Of a stretch of DNA of 10,406 nt, positions 1-5,626 are shown piece after piece. A program made the position numbers and the translations under genes. This stretch comes from Pseudomonadota bacterium (GTDB lineage Bacteria > Pseudomonadota > Alphaproteobacteria > Rhizobiales > Methylopilaceae). The stretch lies in contig JAEWEX010000147.1 of assembly GCA_023389135.1 (NCBI GenBank), forward strand, positions 1 to 10,406, written 5' to 3'. Under the pieces are notes generated by a model that worked only from the letters and a program-made list of their open reading frames with translations, made no database searches and was not told where the DNA came from. Numbering within the stretch: position 1 is the stretch's first letter; each line of letters opens with the position of its first letter.

Positions 1-195
1 GAGGTGGGACAGCAGTTTGTCCGCCTGATCGATCCCCGCCGGACCGAACCGCTTCAGCACGACAATGGACAGTTCGAGATGACCGGCTGCCGCCATGGAA
101 GTCCGGGCGCTGCCACGCAGCGTGCGCAGATGGCGCTCGCGATCAACTTCCGCAAAGAGGATCGCTGCCAGTGCGGAGGTATCCACCACAATCAT
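1..195 (-). CDS. vapC: VapC-type PIN-domain ribonuclease toxin (C-terminus beyond the window)
   Basis: This is the N-terminal 65 residues of a PIN-domain toxin; the frame is open to the left edge. VapC toxins are Mg2+-dependent RNases that block translation when not bound by their antitoxin. The protein starts MIVVDTSALAAILFAEVD, the typical PIN opening. The acidic metal-binding residues visible are D5, E16 and E41 (in GHLELSIV); the last conserved aspartates would lie outside the window. The ATG (195-193) shares one base with the stop codon of the upstream antitoxin (TGATG), which indicates translational coupling and fixes the start. Full members are about 125-135 residues, so roughly half is present. 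The family is clear from sequence; RNA target and activity cannot be read. It runs off the window, so whether it is intact is unknown. Confidence 0.88.
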   Translation of the reverse strand, partial: MIVVDTSALAAILFAEVDRERHLRTLRGSARTSMAAAGHLELSIVVLKRFGPAGIDQADKLLSHL

Positions 196-500
196 CAACG
201 AGGTAGCCCGGCGTCGTCATAGTCAAGCAACTGGTCCGCCGGTCGGTCGTCCAGCACCGGCAGCGACCAGATGCGGTTCAGCACCCGCTCGACTTCGTCG
301 ATGTCGATGTCACGCGGGTTGGGTCCGTCACGCGAGATGCGGACAGGCTCGCTCATGGGCGGGTGTCGATCGATATCTGCCACCCGGCCAGCCTCGGCCT
401 GCAGCGCCTTGCGCACCACCTCCGTGATGCTCTCTCCGCTGCGCTGGGCAAGCTCACGGGCGAGACGGCTGGTCTGCGGGTCCTTGATGTAAATCGGCAT
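195..500 (-). CDS. vapB: VapB-type antitoxin, Rv0623-like (PSK_trans_fac family)
   Basis: This is a 101-residue antitoxin gene directly upstream of vapC. The N-terminal part (residues 1-38, MPIYIKDPQTSRLARELAQR then SGESITEVVRKAL) matches the DNA-binding/dimerisation segment of Rv0623-like antitoxins. The C-terminal part (residues 77-101, IWSLPVLDDRPADQLLDYDD then AGLPR) matches the toxin-wrapping tail of this family. By family knowledge it neutralises VapC and represses its own operon. Usual members are about 80-90 residues; the extra length sits in a polar, proline-containing stretch at about residues 41-66. I chose the ATG at 500 because MPIYIKDP is the usual family start; an in-frame extension to 563 would run through the promoter. 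No good Shine-Dalgarno sequence precedes it. The gene begins 66 bases after the end of pyrC on the same strand but has its own probable promoter. Confidence 0.87.
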   Translation of the reverse strand: MPIYIKDPQTSRLARELAQRSGESITEVVRKALQAEAGRVADIDRHPPMSEPVRISRDGPNPRDIDIDEVERVLNRIWSLPVLDDRPADQLLDYDDAGLPR

Positions 501-512
501 CGCGAAGGCTCG

Positions 513-563
513 GGATATACCGGCTGCACTCAAGTATATACCAACTTGAGCGGCCTTTGCCAA
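513..563 (-). promoter_or_regulatory. Probable vapBC promoter with overlapping operator
   Basis: On the minus strand a TTGGCA (558-563) lies 17 bases before TATATA (535-540), a good sigma-70-like pair, which predicts a start about 28 bases before the vapB ATG. The -10 region sits between the arms of a perfect 7-base inverted repeat on the plus strand, CTCAAGT (529-535) and ACTTGAG (544-550). It also contains the palindrome GTATATAC (534-541). The sequence ATATACC occurs twice, at 515-521 and 536-542, 21 bases apart, about two helical turns. This is the arrangement expected for autorepression by a VapBC complex. Sequence elements are seen directly; the function is inferred. Confidence 0.55.
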
Positions 564-566
564 ACC

Positions 567-1895
567 CTACCCCAGCGTCTCCTGGAACCTGACCGCCCTG
601 CCCTGACCGGGCCCGAGGATCTCGCCCTCCCACATCACCCGGCGGCCGCGGACCACCGTTCCCACCGGCCAGCCGGTGACCGCGATGCCGTGATAGGGCG
701 TCCAGCCGCAGCGCGAGGCGATCCAGTCGTTGGTGATGGTCTGGCGGCGCTGGAGGTCGACGACGGTGAGGTCGGCGTCGTAGCCCGCGGCGATGCGGCC
801 CTTGCCCGCGATGCCGTAGATGCGCGCCGGTCCGTGGCTCGTCAGATCGACGAAGCGCGCCAGCGACAGCTCGCCGCGCGCCACCTGGTCCAGCATCACC
901 GGCACCAGCGTCTGCACGCCGGCCATGCCGGACGGAGACGCGGGATAGGGCTGCCGCTTCTCCTCCAGCGTGTGCGGGGCATGGTCGGAGCCCAGCACGT
1001 CGACCACGCCCTGCTTCAGGCCCCACCAGACCCCGGCGCGATGATGGGCGTCGCGCACGGGCGGGTTCATCTGGATCAGCGTGCCGAGCCGCTCGTAATC
1101 CTCCGGTCCGGCGAAGGTGAGGTGATGGGGGGTCGCCTCCACGGTGGCGACATCCTTGTGGTCGCGCAGGAACAGCATTTCCTCGGCGGTGGAGACGTGC
1201 AGCACGTGGATGCGCGCGCCGACCTCGCGGGCGATGGCCACCAGGCGCCGGGTGCACATCATCGCCGCCTCGGCATCGCGCCAGACGTAATGGGAGGCCG
1301 GGTCGCCCTCGACGCGCAGGTGCTTGCGCTCGTTGAGACGGAACTCGTCCTCGGAGTGGAACGGCGCACGGCGGCGGATCGCCTTCAGCACGGCGCGCAC
1401 GCCCTCGTCGTCGTCCACGAGCAGCGTGCCGGTGGACGATCCCATGAACACCTTGATGCCGGCGCATCCCGGCAGCCGCTCCAGTTCCGCCAGGTCGCCG
1501 ACATTCTCGCGGGTGCCGCCGACGAAGAAGGCGAAGTCGCAATGCATCCGGTCGGTGCCGCGGCGGATCTTGTCGGCCAGGGCCTCCGCGGTGGTCGTGG
1601 TCGGGTTGGTGTTGGGCATCTCGAACACCGCCGTCACGCCGCCCATGACCGCTGCGCGCGATCCGGTCTCCAGGTCTTCCTTGCGCTCGGCGCCCGGCTC
1701 GCGGAAATGGACCTGGGTGTCGATCACGCCCGGCAGGATGTGCAGCCCGGCGCAGTCCACCGCCTCGCCTGCATCGGCCTGCGACAGGTCGCCGATCTCC
1801 ATGATCCGGCCGCCGGTGACGCCGATGTCGGCCTCGCCGATCCCGTCCTGGTTGGCAACGATGCCGCCGCGGAAGATCGTGTCGAAGGTGGGCAT
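567..1895 (-). CDS. pyrC: Dihydroorotase (cyclic amidohydrolase family)
   Basis: 442-residue enzyme of the amidohydrolase superfamily. It interconverts carbamoyl-aspartate and dihydroorotate, the third step of de novo pyrimidine synthesis, in the cytosol. Visible motifs in order: IDTQVHFREPG (residues 58-68, metal site), GGVTAVFEMPNTNP (85-98), the probable carbamylated lysine K148 in AGIKVFMGSSTG, H180 in HSEDE, H233 in HVLHVST, and catalytic D304 in GSDHAPH. The usual first histidine of the HxH motif is glutamine (Q61), with H63 kept. I recall QVHFREP as typical of an alphaproteobacterial subtype, so this is probably not a defect. The ATG at 1895 has a GGAG (1901-1904) five bases upstream; the frame stays open to 1997, but the extra residues are not family-like. 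It is transcribed divergently from ygfZ and is not next to pyrB. Allantoinase or hydantoinase is a less likely alternative because the residues around the motifs fit dihydroorotase. Confidence 0.9.
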   Translation of the reverse strand: MPTFDTIFRGGIVANQDGIGEADIGVTGGRIMEIGDLSQADAGEAVDCAGLHILPGVIDTQVHFREPGAERKEDLETGSRAAVMGGVTAVFEMPNTNPTTTTAEALADKIRRGTDRMHCDFAFFVGGTRENVGDLAELERLPGCAGIKVFMGSSTGTLLVDDDEGVRAVLKAIRRRAPFHSEDEFRLNERKHLRVEGDPASHYVWRDAEAAMMCTRRLVAIAREVGARIHVLHVSTAEEMLFLRDHKDVATVEATPHHLTFAGPEDYERLGTLIQMNPPVRDAHHRAGVWWGLKQGVVDVLGSDHAPHTLEEKRQPYPASPSGMAGVQTLVPVMLDQVARGELSLARFVDLTSHGPARIYGIAGKGRIAAGYDADLTVVDLQRRQTITNDWIASRCGWTPYHGIAVTGWPVGTVVRGRRVMWEGEILGPGQGRAVRFQETLG

Positions 1896-2056
1896 GGCGG
1901 CTCCGGTTCTGGCAGTGACTGACGCCACCTTTTCATCCGCGCCCCGAGCGTCGCGGTCAAGCATACGGGCTCCCGATGATCGCCCGGCTTGAGCCACATT
2001 CCGTCCGGTCCTATGTCAGAGGCCCGCAGGAACCCGCGCAAGACCGAGGATCGTCC
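1896..2056. promoter_or_regulatory. Divergent promoter region between pyrC and ygfZ
   Basis: The two genes point away from each other, so both promoters should lie here. For ygfZ the best candidate is TTGAGC (1989-1994), 17 bases, then TATGTC (2012-2017), followed by a clear GAGGA ribosome site (2046-2050). For pyrC the best -35-like element on the minus strand is TTGACC (1955-1960), but the -10 at the right distance (GATGAA) is poor. No riboswitch or attenuator structure was recognised. Assignments are by eye. Confidence 0.35.
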
Positions 2057-2929
2057 ATGCCCATCGCCAGACTTGCCGACCGCGGCGTGATCAAGGTGTC
2101 GGGCGGCGACGCGGAGAAATTCCTGCAGAACCTCGTGACCTGCGATCTCGACCATATCCCGCCGGAAGGCGCCCGCTGGGGCGCGCTGCTTACCCCTCAG
2201 GGCAAGATCATCTCGGACTTCATGGTCGTGAGGCTCGGCGTGGATGACGGCGGCGGCTTCCTGCTGGACGCGCCGGCCGCCCTGGCGGGCGACCTGGCGC
2301 GCAAGCTCGGCTTCTACAAGCTGCGCGCGGCGGTGGCGGTGGAGGACGCCTCGGCCGATCTCGCCGTGGTCGCGGGCTGGGACGGCGCGGCGCGGCCCGG
2401 CGCCGATGCCGCGCTGGCGTTCGACGATCCGCGGCTGGACGGGCTGGGCTGGCGCGGCATCGTGCCGGCGGCGGAAGCGGACGGGATGGCGGACGCCTCC
2501 GCCGACGGCTGGCACGCCCATCGCATATCGCTCGGCGTTCCCGAAGGCGGCCGCGACTGGGTGTTCGGAGACACCTTCCCGCACGAGGCCGGCATGGACC
2601 AGCTCGCCGGCGTCGATTTCGACAAGGGCTGCTTCGTGGGACAGGAGGTGGTCTCGCGCATGCAGCACCGTGGGACGGCGCGCACGCGGGCGGTGCCCGT
2701 TGTGTTCACCGACGGCATCGTCGCCGAGGGCGGCGCCGAGGTGACGGCCGGCGAGCGGTCGCTCGGGCGCATGGGCTCGGGCGCCGCCGGGCGCGGGATC
2801 GCCATGATCCGGCTCGACCGGGCGGCCGACGCGCTTGCCGCCGGCGAACGGATCCTGGCGGGCAATCTTCCTGTGACGCTGGAAAAGCCCCGATGGGCGC
2901 GCTTCGCCTTTCCCGGCGAGGCTGCGTGA
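2057..2929 (+). CDS. ygfZ: YgfZ/GcvT-domain protein (Fe-S cluster/tRNA modification factor)
   Basis: 290-residue member of the folate-binding YgfZ family, related to the GcvT aminomethyltransferase. In E. coli YgfZ supports the activity of certain Fe-S enzymes such as MiaB, acting with tetrahydrofolate in the cytosol. The diagnostic motif KGCFVGQE is at residues 190-197, with the essential Cys192, followed by SRMQHRG. The N-terminal part (LADRGVIKVSGGDAEKFLQN, then LLTPQGKIISDF) is also typical. Length is close to the usual 280-330. The ATG at 2057 is supported by GAGGA six bases upstream; an in-frame ATG at 1976 would add 27 unlike-family residues. The stop codon overlaps the start of tag (TGATG), so the two are probably cotranscribed and translationally coupled. 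Confidence 0.93.
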   Translation: MPIARLADRGVIKVSGGDAEKFLQNLVTCDLDHIPPEGARWGALLTPQGKIISDFMVVRLGVDDGGGFLLDAPAALAGDLARKLGFYKLRAAVAVEDASADLAVVAGWDGAARPGADAALAFDDPRLDGLGWRGIVPAAEADGMADASADGWHAHRISLGVPEGGRDWVFGDTFPHEAGMDQLAGVDFDKGCFVGQEVVSRMQHRGTARTRAVPVVFTDGIVAEGGAEVTAGERSLGRMGSGAAGRGIAMIRLDRAADALAAGERILAGNLPVTLEKPRWARFAFPGEAA

Positions 2930-3531
2930 TGCGCGAGGCCGTTGCGCACGCCGACGGGCGCTGCCGCTGCCATTGGCCGGGCTCCGACCCGCTCTACCTC
3001 TCCTATCACGACGAGGAGTGGGGCGTGCCGGAGCGCGACGACCGGGCGCTCTACGAGAAGCTGGTGCTCGACGGCTTCCAGGCGGGGCTCTCCTGGATCA
3101 CGATCCTGAGAAAGCGCGACAACTTCCGCCGGGCCTTCGACGGGTTCGATCCCGAGCGGATCGCGCGCTACGACGCCGCCAGGCAGGCCGCGCTCATGCA
3201 GGATGCCGGCATCGTCAGGAACCGCGCCAAGATCGAGGGCGCGGTGCTGTCGGCGCAGGCCTGGCTCGACATCATGGAGGCGGGTCCGGGAAGTTTTTCG
3301 AAGCTGCTGTGGCGCTTCGTCGACGGGCGACCGGTCCAGACCGACCTTGCGGCGCATGGCGGCGTGCCCGTGAAGACGCCCGCCGCCGAGGCCATGTCGA
3401 AGGATCTCAAGGCCCGGGGCTTCAAGTTCTGCGGGCCGACCATCGTCTATGCCTTCATGCAGGCGACCGGCATGGTCAACGACCATCTGGACGGCTGTTT
3501 CCGCCGCGCGGAATGCGCGCGGCTGGCATGA
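2929..3531 (+). CDS. tag: 3-methyladenine DNA glycosylase I
   Basis: 200-residue base-excision repair enzyme that removes 3-methyladenine from alkylated DNA. It aligns over nearly its whole length with recalled E. coli Tag: DPLYLSYHDEEWGVPE (residues 20-35), QAGLSWITILRKR (51-63), QDAGIVRNRAKIEG (91-104), SKDLKARGFKFCGPTI (157-172) and GMVNDHLDGC (181-190). The four zinc ligands of the family are present as C14, H27, H186 and C190. W56 and Y26 correspond to base-pocket residues. The pocket glutamate of E. coli (E38) is aspartate here (D48), a conservative change. The N-terminus is about ten residues longer than E. coli Tag. The ATG at 2929 overlaps the ygfZ stop codon by one base. Confidence 0.95.
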   Translation: MREAVAHADGRCRCHWPGSDPLYLSYHDEEWGVPERDDRALYEKLVLDGFQAGLSWITILRKRDNFRRAFDGFDPERIARYDAARQAALMQDAGIVRNRAKIEGAVLSAQAWLDIMEAGPGSFSKLLWRFVDGRPVQTDLAAHGGVPVKTPAAEAMSKDLKARGFKFCGPTIVYAFMQATGMVNDHLDGCFRRAECARLA

Positions 3532-3613
3532 TCGGCGGCAGTCGCGCCCACACCGTGACGGCGCGCGCCGCATCAACTATCGAGGCGCCTCCCGACCGCC
3601 ACGCCGGACGACC
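3532..3613 (+). promoter_or_regulatory. Short gap before the HD gene, possible weak promoter
   Basis: This 82-base gap contains GTGACG (3555-3560), 17 bases, then TATCGA (3578-3583), a weak sigma-70-like pair about 30 bases before the next ATG. Between them lies a 12-base self-complementary GC run (3559-3570) that is probably chance in DNA of this composition. No terminator with a T run is visible. Confidence 0.22.
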
Positions 3614-4213
3614 ATGACCTACGCCGCCGATCCATCCTCCCGCGCCTGGCAGCGCATGCTGTCCGGCCGACGGCTCGACCTGCTGGACCCCTCGCCGCTG
3701 GACGTGGAGATCGAGGACATCGCCCACGGGCTCGCCCGGGTCGCGCGCTGGAACGGCCAGACCGCGGGCGACCACATCTTCTCCGTCGCGCAGCACTCGG
3801 TGCTGGTGGAGCGCATCGCGCGGGCGTTCCGGCCCGAACTGGCCGACCGCATCCGGCTCGCGGTGCTGCTGCATGACGCGCCGGAATATGTGGTGGGCGA
3901 CATGATCTCGCCCTTCAAGGCGGTGATCGGCGAGGGCTACAAGGCGGTCGAGGCGCGGCTGCTGGCGGCTATCCACATCCGCTTCGGCCTGCCACCACGG
4001 CTCGCCGACGACCATGTGCGGCTGATCAAGCGGGCCGACCGCGCCGCAGCCTATCTGGAGGCGACCGGTCTTGCGGGCTTCGCCCATGACGAGGCGCGCA
4101 GGTTCTTCGGCCGACCCATCGGCATTCCCGCGGGGCTCGACCTCGCACCGCTGCCGGCGAACGCGGCCGAGGCGGCGTTTCTTGCCCGCTTCCGCGAGCT
4201 CGGCGGCGGGTGA
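3614..4213 (+). CDS. HD-domain phosphohydrolase, YfbR-like
   Basis: 199-residue HD-superfamily metal-dependent phosphohydrolase resembling the YfbR (5'-deoxynucleotidase) group, so a nucleotide-cleaving role is plausible but the substrate is not proven. The metal-binding residues are visible: H61 in VAQHSVLV, H87-D88 in LLHDAPEYVVGDM, and D142 in IKRADRAAAYLEAT; E91 and D96 are also typical. The opening WQRMLSGRRLDLLDPSPLD and the stretch HGLARVARWNGQT are conserved in alphaproteobacterial homologues as I recall them. The ATG at 3614 has only a weak upstream purine stretch; longer in-frame starts would overlap tag and add unlike-family residues. It lies 82 bases after tag and 58 before lspA, all on one strand. 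No transmembrane segment or signal peptide. Confidence 0.85.
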   Translation: MTYAADPSSRAWQRMLSGRRLDLLDPSPLDVEIEDIAHGLARVARWNGQTAGDHIFSVAQHSVLVERIARAFRPELADRIRLAVLLHDAPEYVVGDMISPFKAVIGEGYKAVEARLLAAIHIRFGLPPRLADDHVRLIKRADRAAAYLEATGLAGFAHDEARRFFGRPIGIPAGLDLAPLPANAAEAAFLARFRELGGG

Positions 4214-4271
4214 GGGGTTGCGCCGGGGCCCGTGGCCATGGTCAACGGGGCGCGAGTTTGCGGAGGAAAGC

Positions 4272-4853
4272 ATGACGACGCGGACGGCGACGACCCGCAT
4301 CCCGCTCGGCGCGGGACTGGCCCTGGCGATTCTGGTCGTCGACCAGGCCAGCAAGCTGTGGCTGTTGTTCGGCTACGAGCTGGCGGCACGAGGCCGCGTG
4401 GCGGTGATGCCGTTCGTCGATCTCGTTCTGGTCTGGAACCGCGGCATCTCCTACGGCCTGTTCACCCAGGACGGCGATCTCGGCCGCTGGATGCTGGTAG
4501 CCGTGACGGTGGCCGCTTGCATCTTCCTGATCGTATGGCTGCGCCGCGAGACATCGGCCCTTACGGTTGCCGCAATCGGCGTCATTCTGGGCGGCGCAAT
4601 CGGCAACGGCATCGACCGCATCGCCTGGGGCGCGGTGGTCGACTTCGTGCTGCTGCATGCGGGCACGTTCGAATGGTACGTGTTCAACGTCGCGGATGTC
4701 GCCATCGTTGTCGGGGTGGCGCTCCTTCTGTATGGTGCCCTGCGCGGGGATGAGCGGGGGCACGACCGGGCGGTGAGCGGGACTGGCGATGCCGGTCCGG
4801 GATCCGGCCCAGACGCGGGCGCGGATGCGCCGCCGGGAAAAAGAGCATCATGA
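4272..4853 (+). CDS. lspA: Lipoprotein signal peptidase (signal peptidase II)
   Basis: 193-residue inner-membrane aspartyl protease that removes signal peptides from diacylglyceryl-prolipoproteins. Four hydrophobic segments are visible, about residues 13-34, 72-90, 96-114 and 138-157. Catalytic aspartates are D115 in GNGIDR and D142 in FNVADVAIVVG, in the two classical motifs. Conserved VDQASK (23-28) and the VWNRGISYGLF loop (54-64) also fit. The ATG at 4272 follows a strong GGAGGA site (4262-4267). Residues 160-193 form a hydrophilic Gly/Asp/Pro-rich tail, longer than in E. coli LspA. The stop overlaps the next ATG by four bases (ATGA), so the following gene is coupled to it. Confidence 0.95.
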   Translation: MTTRTATTRIPLGAGLALAILVVDQASKLWLLFGYELAARGRVAVMPFVDLVLVWNRGISYGLFTQDGDLGRWMLVAVTVAACIFLIVWLRRETSALTVAAIGVILGGAIGNGIDRIAWGAVVDFVLLHAGTFEWYVFNVADVAIVVGVALLLYGALRGDERGHDRAVSGTGDAGPGSGPDAGADAPPGKRAS

Positions 4854-5500
4854 CCACATCATCGCGTATCGCACTCGCCACCTCGGTCCTCGTCGCCATA
4901 TCGGCCGCAGGCGTCTCGACGCCGGCCTCGGCGCAGGGCGAGATCTTCCGCGACGTGCTCGGGAACATTGGCATCATGCCGAAGTCCAAGCCGGCCATCG
5001 ACTACCGGGAGCGCGCGCCGCTGGTGCTGCCGCCGTCCACCGGCCAGCTGCCGCCGCCCGAGCCGGGCGATCCGGCCGCCTCCAATCCGGCTTGGCCAAA
5101 CGACCCCGACGTCATGCGCCGCCGCCAGCAGGCCGCCGCCGCCGGCCGGCGCGAATCGGACGCGGAGCGCATGAACCGCGACCCCCGCCTGACGCCGGAC
5201 GAGCTGCGCGCAAACCGCTCTATCCTCCCCGAGCCGCCGCCGGTGGCCAAGGCGCCCCCTGTCGACTACGACCGGCCGGTGCTGCCGCCGGACGAGCTCA
5301 AGCGGCAGGGCCGCGCCTTCCGGGAGGCCCGCGCCCGCATCACCGGCGAGGGCATGGAGATCGGCCAGCGCGGCCGCCTCACCGATCCTCCCGCGGCCTA
5401 CCTGCAGCCGTCGCCCACGGCGCCGCTGGTGCCCCAGGACGAGAAGCTGAACGACGACGGTTCGCGCAGGGGCTGGCTCCAGCGCCTCAACCCGTTCTGA
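4850..5500 (+). CDS. Exported proline-rich protein of unknown function, possibly DUF3035/BamF-like
   Basis: 216-residue protein with a clear Sec signal peptide: hydrophobic core about residues 7-22 and a likely cut after TPASA (residue 28). The mature part is rich in Pro, Arg, Asp and Glu and looks largely unstructured. Recognisable patches are IDYRERAPLVLPPSTGQLPP (50-69), NPAWPNDPDVMRRRQ (79-93), LTPDELRANRSIL (114-126) and RLTDPPAAYLQPSPTAPL (176-193). Genes with similar patches often follow lspA in alphaproteobacteria, as I recall, and resemble DUF3035 proteins, some labelled as the outer-membrane assembly subunit BamF. The match is tentative. There is no cysteine in the protein, so it cannot be a lipoprotein despite the coupling to lspA. 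Start chosen from the ATGA overlap with lspA (4850-4853). Role unproven; periplasmic or outer-membrane-associated location is inferred. Confidence 0.8.
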   Translation: MTTSSRIALATSVLVAISAAGVSTPASAQGEIFRDVLGNIGIMPKSKPAIDYRERAPLVLPPSTGQLPPPEPGDPAASNPAWPNDPDVMRRRQQAAAAGRRESDAERMNRDPRLTPDELRANRSILPEPPPVAKAPPVDYDRPVLPPDELKRQGRAFREARARITGEGMEIGQRGRLTDPPAAYLQPSPTAPLVPQDEKLNDDGSRRGWLQRLNPF

Positions 5501-5512
5501 GCGCCTCGCTGC

Positions 5513-5531
5513 CCGGCCGCGTGGCGGCCGG
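5513..5531 (+). terminator. Strong GC hairpin after the exported-protein gene
   Basis: CCGGCCGC (5513-5520) and GCGGCCGG (5524-5531) form a perfect 8-base stem with a 3-base GTG loop, starting 12 bases after the stop codon at 5498-5500. There is no T run afterwards, so it is not a classical intrinsic terminator. It could act in Rho-dependent ending, mRNA 3'-end protection or partial attenuation before the M16 genes. Confidence 0.45.
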
Positions 5532-5555
5532 CACCGGTCAAGAGCGCGTGAGCCG

Positions 5556-5585
5556 TTAGCGCCCGCGCGCCACCGCCCCTATATG
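5556..5585 (+). promoter_or_regulatory. Possible promoter of the M16 peptidase pair
   Basis: TATATG (5580-5585) is the only AT-rich spot in the 126-base gap. TTAGCG lies at 5556-5561, 18 bases upstream, a weak -35. The predicted start would give a leader of about 35 bases before the ATG at 5627, which has its own GAGG site (5619-5622). Judged by eye only. Confidence 0.3.
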
Positions 5586-5626
5586 CATTGGTCGCCGGCG
5601 CGCGTTCCGCGCCTTCCCGAGGTCAC

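Noticed and set aside
363..1922. Long open frame on the plus strand opposite pyrC
   Set aside because: Its translation is Ala/Gly/Arg/His-rich with no family features, and the opposite strand encodes a full dihydroorotase with all motifs. Long antisense frames are expected in GC-rich DNA.
1988..1994. CTTGAGC shared with the vapBC operator arm (545-551)
   Set aside because: One 7-base match is about what chance gives in 10 kb, and no second half-site accompanies it.
3559..3570. 12-base self-complementary GC run before the HD gene
   Set aside because: It has no loop, consists only of G and C, and such runs arise by chance in DNA of this composition.
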